DNA of 40,085 nt, taken from a virus. The DNA lies in the IMG/VR virus record IMGVR_UViG_3300029319_000139, positions 1-40,085 of that record. One strand, given 5' to 3'. The notes beneath the pieces are model-generated. The model saw nothing but the letters and a program-made list of their open reading frames with translations. It made no database searches and had not been told where the DNA came from. Position numbers and translations under genes: made by a program. Within the stretch, counting starts at the first letter, position 1; every line of letters starts with the position of its first letter. Shown here one piece after another: positions 25,003 to 32,508 of this stretch.

Positions 25003-25600
25003 GTAATTAGCTAGAGTACATAGCTTAATATACAGTCCCGATTAGTGTATACGTACGGGTTATGTACTCTGTGGTAATTATATTTATAGAGTGAGTATGC
25101 CTTTCTACAACCCTGTAGACATACCAACTACTACTAAGATATGCTCACTCTGTAAAGCTACCTACCAAAAGACCAAAGCCCAAGTACTTAATCGCTTTCG
25201 TGCTTGGGTTGTAGGTAGCTAGATACTCATGCAGAACTATGTTCTCCCTGTTAAAAATTGTTATTAGTCGTGTGGGTATCTAGCTATCTATGAGTAAGAG
25301 TTGTATTCAGCCCTGTTTTTCAACGACTGAAAGTAGATAGCTTAGTGCAGATATTTCATAATGTGCCTCCGTACAAATATGAGAACTCTATATACAAAGA
25401 GTTATGGGTAAGTTAACTGCTTATCAGCGTAGTAGGTGTTTATATTTTTCCCTACATAGATTGTTACGCTGTATATAGAGCGATAGTGTCTGCACTAGGC
25501 TATCTATACAGATAGCTTTCATACGAAGTTCGGTTAGGGTTAGTTCTCTATAAATTTATTTCCATAAAATAATCGCAGAGACTAGCCCTTGCCGAGAACC
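25003..25600 (+). ncRNA. Candidate second large structured RNA, about 600 nt
   Basis: This gap between genes is a chain of long stems. They include AGAGTACATA/TATGTACTCT (25013-25070), a stem of up to 15 bp from 25085-25099 with 25140-25154 around TCTACA-ACCC-TGTAGA, and AGCTACCTAC/GTAGGTAGCT (25156-25220) around an 11-bp stem (25177-25187 with 25200-25210). Further on are TAGATAC/GTATCTA (25220-25282), AGCTATCTA/TAGATAGCT (25282-25342), TAGTGCAGA/TCTGCACTA (25343-25497) around CTCTATATAC/GTATATAGAG and AGCGTA/TACGCT, GCTATCT-ATAC-AGATAGC (25499-25516), and a long imperfect stem at 25528-25599. No terminator or promoter is obvious, so it may be cut from the operon mRNA. Size is near that of ROOL RNAs; identity unproven. 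Confidence 0.62.
25097..25222 (+). CDS. Doubtful 41-aa CxxC frame inside the structured RNA
   Basis: A 41-codon frame (MPFYNPVDIPTTTKICSLCK...) contains one CxxC pair, like other miniproteins of this operon. Its ribosome site is weak, and it lies exactly across two long RNA stems, which explain the sequence better. Kept only as a possibility. Confidence 0.25.
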   Translation: MPFYNPVDIPTTTKICSLCKATYQKTKAQVLNRFRAWVVGS

Positions 25601-25621
25601 ATAGAAAGAGAGAGATAAATT

Positions 25622-25771
25622 ATGATATGTGATTTGTGTCATCAAGACACATACATAAAGTTATTGGTAGAAGCCAACGTGAAATCCTCTGTTTATCACA
25701 GAGTTTTGTGTCGCACTTGTGGTTACCAAACAGTAAAAAGAATGAATACAAAGAAAGGTGGTGTTTATTAA
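25622..25771 (+). CDS. Zinc-ribbon miniprotein, 49 aa
   Basis: A 49-residue protein with CDLC (3-6) and CRTC (30-33), a Cys4 zinc ribbon, and a basic end. Its ribosome site is GAAAGAGAGAGA, directly after the last stem of the upstream RNA. The stop overlaps the next ATG (TAATG), so the two genes are coupled. Nucleic-acid binding is likely, but the target is unknown. Confidence 0.65.
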   Translation: MICDLCHQDTYIKLLVEANVKSSVYHRVLCRTCGYQTVKRMNTKKGGVY

Positions 25772-26301
25772 TGCCAGTGTATAAGAAACGCCCTGATGAT
25801 GAAGAAGCTAAAGAGTATCTAAAGCATATTCAAAGTCTGGGATTTGAAAACCATTTGCAGTATCGACCTACAAGGTTGAAGACTTTATACGGAGCTAACG
25901 TTGTGCAAATTACTCCAAGTGAAGAAAGAGTAATCAAGCATAAGTTCTCTGTTGAAGCTGCGAATTATCCAGAAGCTATGACAAAGCTATGGGAAACTAT
26001 GATACAAACTGCTGTAGCAACACAGCTAAAAGCTATTGGCTCTTTGATAAAAGCATTAGTCAAAGACCAAGACTTTAAAACAACAGAAGAAATACTAGAT
26101 AATGTAAGCAATATGCTTACTGATGACACATTTGCAGAAACATTCTTTGATGCAATGTATCAAACACAACCCGACATGATTGTCTTAGGTAATCCTGAGA
26201 TTGTTGGCTCTATGCAAGTAGGTAGCATAAATGAAGAACAAGCTAGTGATGTTGTAGAGAAGCTAATCAAAGATGTGTTGGGGGGTGATGAAGAAGAATG
26301 A
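25771..26301 (+). CDS. 176-aa acidic early protein, unknown
   Basis: The start is the ATG at 25771 (MPVYKKRPDDEEAKEYLKHI), because it overlaps the previous stop by one base; longer in-frame extension upstream is antagonised by the 49-aa gene. The protein is mixed alpha/beta with a helical middle (residues ~65-100) and an acidic tail (GGDEEE). It overlaps the next gene by four bases (ATGA). No known family recognised. Confidence 0.65.
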   Translation: MPVYKKRPDDEEAKEYLKHIQSLGFENHLQYRPTRLKTLYGANVVQITPSEERVIKHKFSVEAANYPEAMTKLWETMIQTAVATQLKAIGSLIKALVKDQDFKTTEEILDNVSNMLTDDTFAETFFDAMYQTQPDMIVLGNPEIVGSMQVGSINEEQASDVVEKLIKDVLGGDEEE

Positions 26302-26477
26302 GTAAAGCAAAACTAGAACACAATAGGGATACATTTTCTGTTGTGGTTGATGATGACTTGTATCTAAGAGTAAAACTTGGACTTACTCAAAAGTATCTTA
26401 CACAAGAGCAGTTAGATATTGTTGATGAAAAGACGGGAAAAATGGTGCAAAGAATACTCAAAGAGAAAGGAAAATAA
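26298..26477 (+). CDS. 59-aa early protein
   Basis: A 59-residue charged protein (MSKAKLEHNRDTFSVVVDDD...). Strand-like residues 12-27 are followed by two helices. It is joined to its neighbours by ATGA and TAATG overlaps. It could be a small DNA-mimic or regulator, but nothing specific was recognised. Confidence 0.6.
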   Translation: MSKAKLEHNRDTFSVVVDDDLYLRVKLGLTQKYLTQEQLDIVDEKTGKMVQRILKEKGK

Positions 26478-26674
26478 TGAGACTAAAAGAAGATAGTGAA
26501 ATCTTTGAATACGAAGACAGTAATCCTAAGCGAGTTACTAATGAACTTGCTGTAGATTTTGTTTTCCCTATGGACGTATCTAAAGATGAAGCGATTAAGT
26601 TTGTTACAGAACAACTTGAAAACTATCCAATGGATTGGAGTATCAATATGTGGACTGTACCAAATGACGAGTAA
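26477..26674 (+). CDS. 65-aa acidic early protein
   Basis: A 65-residue acidic protein with a strand (ELAVDFVFPMDV), a helix (SKDEAIKFVTEQLEN) and a final strand, in a ferredoxin-like beta-alpha-beta order. The start overlaps the previous stop by one base, and an 11-base overlap joins it to the next frame. No family recognised. Confidence 0.6.
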   Translation: MRLKEDSEIFEYEDSNPKRVTNELAVDFVFPMDVSKDEAIKFVTEQLENYPMDWSINMWTVPNDE

Positions 26675-26855
26675 AAGCGAGATAGAACTATTTATTCATT
26701 GTAGTAAGTGCCTTAAAGAAAAGCCAAGCTACCTAACACCAAGAGATTATTCAATGGTGGAAGTTGGTAGGACAAGTATTGGTTTGCAAGTTTGGTGCAT
26801 AAGACACGAAGAAAGCATAGTTCACTTGGACTTTAGAGAAGTTGAAAGGAAATAG
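26664..26855 (+). CDS. 63-aa zinc-finger early protein
   Basis: The ATG at 26664 gives 63 residues (MTSKSEIELFIHCSKCLKEK...). CSKC at 13-16 and WCIRHEE near residues 44-50 provide Cys3His ligands, a pattern I recall from widespread small phage zinc-finger proteins (CxxC, then G-L-Q-V-W-C-x-R-H). An alternative upstream start would run inside the previous gene and lacks a ribosome site. Function unknown. Confidence 0.65.
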   Translation: MTSKSEIELFIHCSKCLKEKPSYLTPRDYSMVEVGRTSIGLQVWCIRHEESIVHLDFREVERK

Positions 26856-26856
26856 T

Positions 26857-27000
26857 ATGAAATGTAAGAACTGTAATCAAGAAGTTAACAAAGCAGTAGT
26901 GTCAATAGACGATATTTTGGCTCACCCTGATATAACTCTTGATGCAGATTATTGGATAAAACAATCACACAAAAAAGAATGTAAAGGAGTAAAGACATGA
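26857..27000 (+). CDS. 47-aa zinc-binding early protein
   Basis: A 47-residue protein with CKNC (3-6) and a later H-x-x-x-C (HKKEC, 38-42), a possible Cys3His site. GAAAGGA lies before the ATG, and the stop overlaps the next ATG. It is another member of the run of metal-binding miniproteins in this operon. Confidence 0.6.
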   Translation: MKCKNCNQEVNKAVVSIDDILAHPDITLDADYWIKQSHKKECKGVKT

Positions 27001-27521
27001 GTGAGATTGACAAAGTAAGAGAGATGAGTGAGAGACTGAAGAACTGTGCTATTACAGTAGACATTCTTCGCTATCTCAATGACTTGGCTATTGATATGGG
27101 CTACAACAGAAGTCTAAATCCAGAGTTTCTTGATGAGACAATGGATACAGAACTAGCTATGAAAATGGACATAGTTGCTGACACTAGATTTCCTGTAGTT
27201 TTGTTGATGGCTACACCTCATTACTACAAGAATGGAACAGCAACTGATATGCATGTAAGACTAATGCTTGATGTTGTTGTCAAAAGCAAAGTCGGTGTTC
27301 CACTTGACAAGGAGTATGCAACTGTAACAGTTGATGTTCCTGTGGAAGTAATCAATCATCTACCGAACATACCAGAAGTTAGGTGGATTGATACAGATAC
27401 CGATAGAAAAGAATGGATAAAAGTATGGGACAAAGTAGATAAGTCTAAGCTAAGTGAAGACTTTATCAAAGACTTTGAGACCTACTTACAAGAAAGGGAA
27501 GAAAGAGATGAAGAAGAATAA
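26997..27521 (+). CDS. 174-aa early protein, unknown
   Basis: A 174-residue acidic protein. The N-terminal half is helical; the middle has alternating strands (RFPVVLLMA, HVRLMLDVVV, ATVTVDVPV); the end is a charged helix (LQEREERDEEE). No motif was recognised. It overlaps the AAA+ ATPase gene by 14 bases, so it could be a partner or substrate of that system, but this is guilt by neighbourhood only. Confidence 0.6.
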   Translation: MSEIDKVREMSERLKNCAITVDILRYLNDLAIDMGYNRSLNPEFLDETMDTELAMKMDIVADTRFPVVLLMATPHYYKNGTATDMHVRLMLDVVVKSKVGVPLDKEYATVTVDVPVEVINHLPNIPEVRWIDTDTDRKEWIKVWDKVDKSKLSEDFIKDFETYLQEREERDEEE

Positions 27522-28197
27522 TTGGGAATTGCTAGACCTAGTTATTGCTCATTCGCCAAGAATACTTTTGTATGGTGTTGCTGGTACGGGCAAAACTTAT
27601 CAAGCTAATACTCTCAAACTAAAGAAAAATCAAAATAGCTACAATACTACGCTTACTGCAGACAGCACGGCAAGTGAATTGATGGGGCATTACATAGCTA
27701 CTGATAAAGGTGGTTTTGTCTGGAAAGATGGCGTTGGTATTAAGAGCTGGAAAGAAGGTGCAAGACTTGTTATCAATGAGATAGACCATGCTGGTGTAGA
27801 TGTTATGACATTCCTACATGCTCTACTTGATGACAAGGAGTTCGCAAAGTTTACTTTACCGAACATGGATAAAGAAACTGTAAGACCAGACAAAGACTTT
27901 CAAGTTATTGCAACTATGAATGGTACGCCTGATGACTTACCAGAGCCTCTTGCAGATAGGTTTCCTATCAAACTAGAGATTGATGAAGTACACCCAAGTG
28001 CTTTGGCTTCTCTACCAGCTAAACTAAAAGCTGTTTACTACGACTACAACAATGGGCAGTTCTCTGTTCGTAAATGGATTGCTTTCAAGCAACTGCTTGA
28101 TAGTGGTGTTGATGAAAAAGACGCTTGTAGTGTTGTATTCAAAGATGATGCTTATGATATTCTTGAAGCACTAGGTGTGCAAGATGTCATTATTTAG
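27508..28197 (+). CDS. MoxR/CobS-type AAA+ ATPase
   Basis: The start is ATG 27508 (MKKNNWELLDLVIAHSPRIL), giving 229 residues; GGGAAG lies upstream. Walker A is GVAGTGKT (23-30), Walker B LVINEID (87-93), sensor 1 ATMN (135-138), followed by LADRF (148-152) and a short helical lid. This is the compact MoxR/CbbQ/CobS type. Such ATPases work with von Willebrand A partners as metal-insertion or protein-remodelling chaperones. The next gene encodes exactly such a partner with a 14-base overlap. Target in the phage cycle is unknown. Confidence 0.85.
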   Translation: MKKNNWELLDLVIAHSPRILLYGVAGTGKTYQANTLKLKKNQNSYNTTLTADSTASELMGHYIATDKGGFVWKDGVGIKSWKEGARLVINEIDHAGVDVMTFLHALLDDKEFAKFTLPNMDKETVRPDKDFQVIATMNGTPDDLPEPLADRFPIKLEIDEVHPSALASLPAKLKAVYYDYNNGQFSVRKWIAFKQLLDSGVDEKDACSVVFKDDAYDILEALGVQDVII

Positions 28198-29827
28198 CAG
28201 TAGTGTAAAAAGCTCAATCAAAGTAAAGAGCCAAAAGATACTTCCTAACTTATCTCTTGTTGGAGATGAAGTAAGGAAACATGATGTTGTATACTCTGCA
28301 ACTCCATGGGAAGAAGAACTAAAAGACAGAAATGTCATTGCAGTTCCTAAATCTATCTTGTCTAACAAAATGACAGATAGAGAACATGTAGTTAAGGCTC
28401 TAATTATGAAGCATAAACTATTCAAAGGTTGGCGTTTTCTAAACAAGAAGCCTGATTTATTGTATTATGCTTTGTATCTTTGGTCGTTCAAAAGACATGC
28501 GCACTATCAAAAGGGAATGCGAAAAAAGTTACTAACTCCTGAAGAAATCAGTAGTTTACTTAGATTGCACCGAGATACAGAAGATACAGATGAATTGTCT
28601 TATGAACAGAAAAGATTGATTGAGCTAGCAAGGGAAGTACACCTTCCAGAGATAGACACTAAGTTGTATGAGATTTCTCTCATGAGACTTATTGGTAACC
28701 TTTACAGAACTAACGATATTGCTATGTTTATTAGAGATTACATTAGAGAAAATATCTTTACTGTGTATTCTTACAAAGCAAACAATAGAGAGTTGGTAGA
28801 AGTTGCAGTAGAAAGTTACGTTGATGTTCGTTTACCAAAAAATGTAATTCAACAAGACAAAAACTATCTCAACATGCTAGTAAGTTATTGTCTTACAAAA
28901 GTGCAAACTGTTCAAAGATACGCCATGAATACACAAACGGGACATTGGTATTGGAATGAAGATACGGGACGTTGGAGTAGAAAAGAATATTGGGACAAAA
29001 CTAAAGTAAGAAGAAGAATTAACAAAATCTACAACTTGCTTGACAATACAAACTCCAATGATAGCTATGTAAGTGGTGGACTACCTAGTGCTAGTTATGT
29101 TGAAGTTCCAGAAGATGATACAAAACTAACATTACCTCCAGAACTCAAAGGCAAACTTGCCGAAGATATTATGGAAGATGCCGATAGAAAGCACAAACGT
29201 GCTTTTGAATGGTATTCTGGTAATGGTACTCATGGTAAGGCAAAGACTTACAAATTTCGTGGTACTAGAAAAATACACAAAGCTATTAGAGAGCTAAGGC
29301 GAAACAATAGTGATGTTGGCGTTGTACCTAGAAACATGCACAGAATGACTACAGACAGAAAAGTATTCTCTACAAAGAGAAGCGTAGCTGGGGGTAGTAT
29401 GCTGATTGACTGTTCTGGAAGTATGGGCTTGAGTACACACGATATTGAAGAAATTATCAACGACTTACCTGCTAGTACTATAGCTGGGTATGTTGGTTAC
29501 ACAGGTGAAAGGTCGGGATTTCATGGCGACCTTCGTATCATTGCTAACAATGGTCGTATTGATGATGAAGCCATGCGAGAATTGGGAATGCATGGTAACA
29601 ACTCTATTGACAAAGAAGCTCTTGAATGGTTGGCTCAACAACCAGAGCCAAGAATTTGGGTTAGCGACCAACAAGTTGTTGGTGTTTCCGAAAATGGTGG
29701 TTTTCCTACCAACTTGGATAGACAAGGGCTAGATGAAATCAAACGAGTTATGATGTTGAACAACATAATTCCAATAGAAGAAGTGGAAACTGTTAAGGCA
29801 GTAGCTAAAAAACTTGCCTTAAAATAA
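28184..29827 (+). CDS. CobT-like protein with von Willebrand A domain
   Basis: A 547-residue protein (ATG 28184, AGGTG upstream). The long N-terminal region is helical and charged. The C-terminal ~160 residues carry the MIDAS signature DCSGSMG (409-415) after a hydrophobic strand, with a later strand ending VSD (Asp495). This matches the VWA half of the MoxR-VWA and CobS-CobT pairs; the acidic linker typical of CobT is short here. It is coupled to the ATPase gene and ends at a strong terminator. Assembly with the ATPase into a remodelling complex is known for the family and inferred here. Confidence 0.8.
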   Translation: MSLFSSSVKSSIKVKSQKILPNLSLVGDEVRKHDVVYSATPWEEELKDRNVIAVPKSILSNKMTDREHVVKALIMKHKLFKGWRFLNKKPDLLYYALYLWSFKRHAHYQKGMRKKLLTPEEISSLLRLHRDTEDTDELSYEQKRLIELAREVHLPEIDTKLYEISLMRLIGNLYRTNDIAMFIRDYIRENIFTVYSYKANNRELVEVAVESYVDVRLPKNVIQQDKNYLNMLVSYCLTKVQTVQRYAMNTQTGHWYWNEDTGRWSRKEYWDKTKVRRRINKIYNLLDNTNSNDSYVSGGLPSASYVEVPEDDTKLTLPPELKGKLAEDIMEDADRKHKRAFEWYSGNGTHGKAKTYKFRGTRKIHKAIRELRRNNSDVGVVPRNMHRMTTDRKVFSTKRSVAGGSMLIDCSGSMGLSTHDIEEIINDLPASTIAGYVGYTGERSGFHGDLRIIANNGRIDDEAMRELGMHGNNSIDKEALEWLAQQPEPRIWVSDQQVVGVSENGGFPTNLDRQGLDEIKRVMMLNNIIPIEEVETVKAVAKKLALK

Positions 29828-29854
29828 CAAGCTATAACTCTCTTTCTAGCTTGT

Positions 29855-29890
29855 AAAAATAGCTCGGTGTAAAAGCCGAGCTATTTTTTT
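29855..29890 (+). terminator. Intrinsic terminator of the MoxR-VWA operon
   Basis: ATAGCTCGG and CCGAGCTAT form a 9-bp stem with loop TGTAAAAG, followed by seven T. A weaker hairpin CAAGCT/AGCTTG precedes it (29828-29853). Confidence 0.9.
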
Positions 29891-29936
29891 AATCTTTCTT
29901 ATGCATTGCATATAAATATATTTATCTATACAGTTG

Positions 29937-29965
29937 TTGCAATCTAATCACAATGTGCTTATAAT
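29937..29965 (+). promoter_or_regulatory. Promoter for a leaderless transcript
   Basis: TTGCAA (29937-29942), a 17-base spacer and perfect TATAAT (29960-29965). The ATG of the next gene lies six bases after the -10, where transcription should start, and no ribosome site is possible. This arrangement is typical of leaderless mRNAs, which are common in actinobacteria. Confidence 0.75.
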
Positions 29966-29971
29966 TAGCGT

Positions 29972-30247
29972 ATGAATACAGAAAATACTAAACAAGACAT
30001 TGCTAGTGATATTGATAAAGCTACTAAAAGAACTCGTGGTGGTATGGAACATTGGTACGAAAGACTACCTAAAGAAGCTGTACCTTTCATTAATACACTT
30101 GCAGACAGGGTTGAAAATCACGGACAGAAGGCTAACGCTAGAGTTGTTAGCGAAATACTCATGGATAAATATAACTTCGCAGTATCAAGAAGCAGAGTAA
30201 GAGTATGGCTAGTTAACTTAGAGAAACGCTATGACGAAAAAAATTGA
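29972..30247 (+). CDS. 91-aa HTH-like DNA-binding protein
   Basis: A 91-residue basic protein. Residues ~50-85 (ENHGQKANARVVSEILMDKY, then FAVSRSRVRVWLVNLEKRY) look like a helix-turn-helix with a basic recognition helix. It is the first gene of a transcript made from a leaderless promoter and overlaps the phosphoesterase gene by 17 bases. A regulator or DNA-binding accessory factor is likely; no family assigned. Confidence 0.6.
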   Translation: MNTENTKQDIASDIDKATKRTRGGMEHWYERLPKEAVPFINTLADRVENHGQKANARVVSEILMDKYNFAVSRSRVRVWLVNLEKRYDEKN

Positions 30248-31295
30248 TAACGAATTAGCAAAACTGATAGCTGAAGCTGAGAGCGATAAGATAAGAGACC
30301 TTAAAGACACAAATGCACGATTACTCAAACAGATTGATAAACTCAAAGATAAGAAAGCCGACATGGTAGAAGCCGTGTTTTCTGGTGCTAGAGATGGAAT
30401 GCGAACACTTCAATTTCCAGATATATCTAATCCTAAAATCAAACATAAACCCAAAACTCAAACAGAAATTTGTGTCCCATTACTCTCTGATATTCAGCTC
30501 GCAAAGAGAACCCCAGACTACGACACTGCTGTAGCTGAGGTTAGAGTTAGAAGATACGCAGAAAAGATAGTTAAGCTCACAGAAATACAAAGAGCTACTC
30601 ACAATGTAAATCAATGTGCAGTGCTTGCTCTGGGGGACATTGTTGAAGGTGAGCTTATATTTCCAGGACAGTCACATTTAATAGACAGTTCATTATACAG
30701 ACAAGTGACAGTTGATGGTCCAAGAATATTGCACACGTTTTTTTCAATATTACTAGAAAATTTTAAAGAAGTAGACGTATACTGGGTAATAGGTAATCAT
30801 GGAGCTTTGGGTGGTAGGTCTCGTAGAGATTACAACCCTGAGACAAACGCTGATAGAATGTTAGGAAAAATACTACAGACAATGTTTGCGGGAGAAAAAC
30901 GCATCAAGTTTATAATTCCTGAAGGCGTTGATAATCACTGGTATACTGTTGCTAGACTTGGTCCAAAAGCCAAGTTTTTTTGTTTTCATGGAGATAATAT
31001 TCGTGGAACAATGGGTGTGCCATTCTATGGTTACAACAAAAAAATTCTGGGTTGGAAAGCACTTGCATCACAGGGACTGATGGAAGACTTTACACACGCA
31101 GTCTGTGGTCATTACCATACACCAACATCTTTATACATTAATGATGTACGTGTATGGGTTAATGGTTCTACAGAAAGTTACAACAGCTACGCACAAGAAC
31201 AACTAGCAAGTATGGGTAGACCTTCACAATTTTGTTTGTTTGTGAAACCTACTAAAGGAGTTACTGCTGAGTATCTTGTCAATTTAGAGGAATAA
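30231..31295 (+). CDS. Calcineurin-like metallophosphoesterase
   Basis: A 354-residue protein with an N-terminal coiled coil (residues ~5-45) and then the metal-site motifs in order: LSDIQ (85-89), ALGDIVEG (133-140), VIGNHG (186-191), FHGD (252-255) and CGHYH (292-296). The first motif reads D-x-Q instead of the usual D-x-H, a variant I recall in phage members. Enzymes of this fold cleave phosphodiester or phosphomonoester bonds with two metal ions. In phages they are linked to DNA processing or cyclic-nucleotide signals; which applies here is unknown. Confidence 0.85.
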   Translation: MTKKIDNELAKLIAEAESDKIRDLKDTNARLLKQIDKLKDKKADMVEAVFSGARDGMRTLQFPDISNPKIKHKPKTQTEICVPLLSDIQLAKRTPDYDTAVAEVRVRRYAEKIVKLTEIQRATHNVNQCAVLALGDIVEGELIFPGQSHLIDSSLYRQVTVDGPRILHTFFSILLENFKEVDVYWVIGNHGALGGRSRRDYNPETNADRMLGKILQTMFAGEKRIKFIIPEGVDNHWYTVARLGPKAKFFCFHGDNIRGTMGVPFYGYNKKILGWKALASQGLMEDFTHAVCGHYHTPTSLYINDVRVWVNGSTESYNSYAQEQLASMGRPSQFCLFVKPTKGVTAEYLVNLEE

Positions 31296-31442
31296 ATGAG
31301 TACAAAAACAAAAGTGGTTGCCGTTGAGTATGCAGGGGTTGGAAGTATACCTCAGTTTATTGTTAAAATAGACGGCTCATATCAATATGTACCTGTGAAA
31401 ACAGGTGTAAATCCTATTGATTCACTAACAGAAGAAGAATAA
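31296..31442 (+). CDS. 48-aa small early protein
   Basis: A 48-residue protein (MSTKTKVVAVEYAGVGSIPQ...) with a strand-rich middle and an acidic end, immediately after the phosphoesterase gene (no gap), with GAGGAA before the ATG. No family recognised. Confidence 0.6.
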   Translation: MSTKTKVVAVEYAGVGSIPQFIVKIDGSYQYVPVKTGVNPIDSLTEEE

Positions 31443-31466
31443 AAGCTAATACAAAAGGAGAGTGGA

Positions 31467-32162
31467 ATGGCGAAATTCAATTTGGACGACTATGAATTGG
31501 TCGAAGATAGATTAAAAAAATATTGGAAAGATAATCCTGAAGGTATGATTAGTACAAATGTTGTACACATAACTGAAGATGGAACTTGTGTAACAATCAA
31601 AGCAGATGTTACTGACAATAATGGAAGGCTTGTAGCTACAGGTATTGCTCAAGAGACCAAAGGAGATGGGTTTGCAAACACAACATCATGGGTGGAAAAC
31701 TGTGAAACATCTGCGATAGGTAGAGCATTAGCTAATTGGAAGTATCAAGGAAATAAAAAGGCAAGACCGAGCCGTGAAGAGATGGCAAAAGTCAAGAGAA
31801 ATTCAGTAACGCCAACCACTGATAAAAAGGAGAAGGACTTAGCTCAGGAGGATGGGAAAAAGGCTATGCCTCCGTCCTCCACTTCTCCAAAGTCTGAGGA
31901 TGTAATCATAGTTACAGAAGGTACTATGAAACCTCAATGTTTATCTTGTGGTAGTGATTTGTGGGACAACAGGCAAGACAAAGCTAGTGGAAAAGTTAAA
32001 ACTACATATCCTGATTGGAAATGTAAAGACAAAACATGTACAAGAATTTGGTACATAGACAGTTATGCCAATGATAAGAAAGCTCCTGAACAGTGGTATA
32101 TGCCTGAAATGCCTAAAGCAAAGAGCATAGACGACATTAAAGAAGGCGAAGCTCCATTCTAA
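31467..32162 (+). CDS. Probable ssDNA-annealing or binding recombination protein
   Basis: A 231-residue protein. Residues ~10-90 contain strands followed by WVENCETSAIGRALANWKY (75-93). The ETSAIGRALA pattern is found in phage proteins related to single-strand annealing (Rad52/ERF-like) or ssDNA binding. After a flexible Pro/Ser/Lys linker, a Cys4 zinc module follows (Cys 158, 161, 186, 191). GGAGAG lies before the ATG. It probably acts in recombination or DNA metabolism. It is the last gene of the rightward arm. I cannot separate annealing from simple ssDNA-binding function. Confidence 0.6.
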   Translation: MAKFNLDDYELVEDRLKKYWKDNPEGMISTNVVHITEDGTCVTIKADVTDNNGRLVATGIAQETKGDGFANTTSWVENCETSAIGRALANWKYQGNKKARPSREEMAKVKRNSVTPTTDKKEKDLAQEDGKKAMPPSSTSPKSEDVIIVTEGTMKPQCLSCGSDLWDNRQDKASGKVKTTYPDWKCKDKTCTRIWYIDSYANDKKAPEQWYMPEMPKAKSIDDIKEGEAPF

Positions 32163-32165
32163 AAT

Positions 32166-32210
32166 AGCAGAAGCTGAGGGAGAAAGGATTAAAAAAACCT
32201 CAGCTTTGCT
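32166..32210. terminator. Shared terminator of convergent arms
   Basis: AAGCTGAGG (32171-32179) and CCTCAGCTT (32198-32206), extended by AGCA/TGCT with one bulge, form a 13-bp stem. It stands between the rightward operon and the leftward lysis genes. A-rich and T-poor flanks make it an imperfect intrinsic terminator. Confidence 0.6.
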
Positions 32211-32217
32211 CTAAGAT

Positions 32218-32508
32218 TTACTTACTGATTTGTTTTTTTGCGTATGCTTTCACAACTGCTAAAGCTGCACCACCACCTGCAATTGCTGCTAACTGCAATG
32301 AATCTGCGTCAACACCTGCAAGTGGAGCTACTACTAAAGCACCGATGAACGCTTCAATAAACGTCCACACAGTTCGTTCTAGCATATCTTTGAGTTCTTC
32401 ACTCATTTTATAACTCCATGCTTCATTCCAAGGAGTCCACCCCACATCTTTCTTAAATGTGCCGTCTTGGTTTCTTCTTCTATTATTTTTTTCAAATAAA
32501 TCTGACAT
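32218..32508 (-). CDS. Holin-like protein, r1t type
   Basis: A 96-residue protein: a polar 40-residue N-terminus, then ERTVWTFIEAFIGALVVAPL (44-63) and an Ala/Gly-rich second hydrophobic segment (70-88), ending in Lys-rich residues. Two membrane helices with this AAIAGGGAALAVVKA pattern fit the r1t holin family, common in phages of Gram-positive hosts and actinobacteria. Holins open the cytoplasmic membrane at lysis. It is the last gene of the lysis block, sharing one base with the DUF5675 gene. Confidence 0.7.
   Translation of the reverse strand: MSDLFEKNNRRRNQDGTFKKDVGWTPWNEAWSYKMSEELKDMLERTVWTFIEAFIGALVVAPLAGVDADSLQLAAIAGGGAALAVVKAYAKKQISK

Noticed and set aside
25097-25222. Confident gene call for the 41-codon CxxC frame
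   Set aside because: Weak ribosome site and complete overlap with two long stems; left as a low-confidence feature only.
25003-25600. Group I or group II intron
   Set aside because: No catalytic-core sequences recognised (no domain V-like hairpin, no P7-like core), and the flanking genes are separate complete frames.
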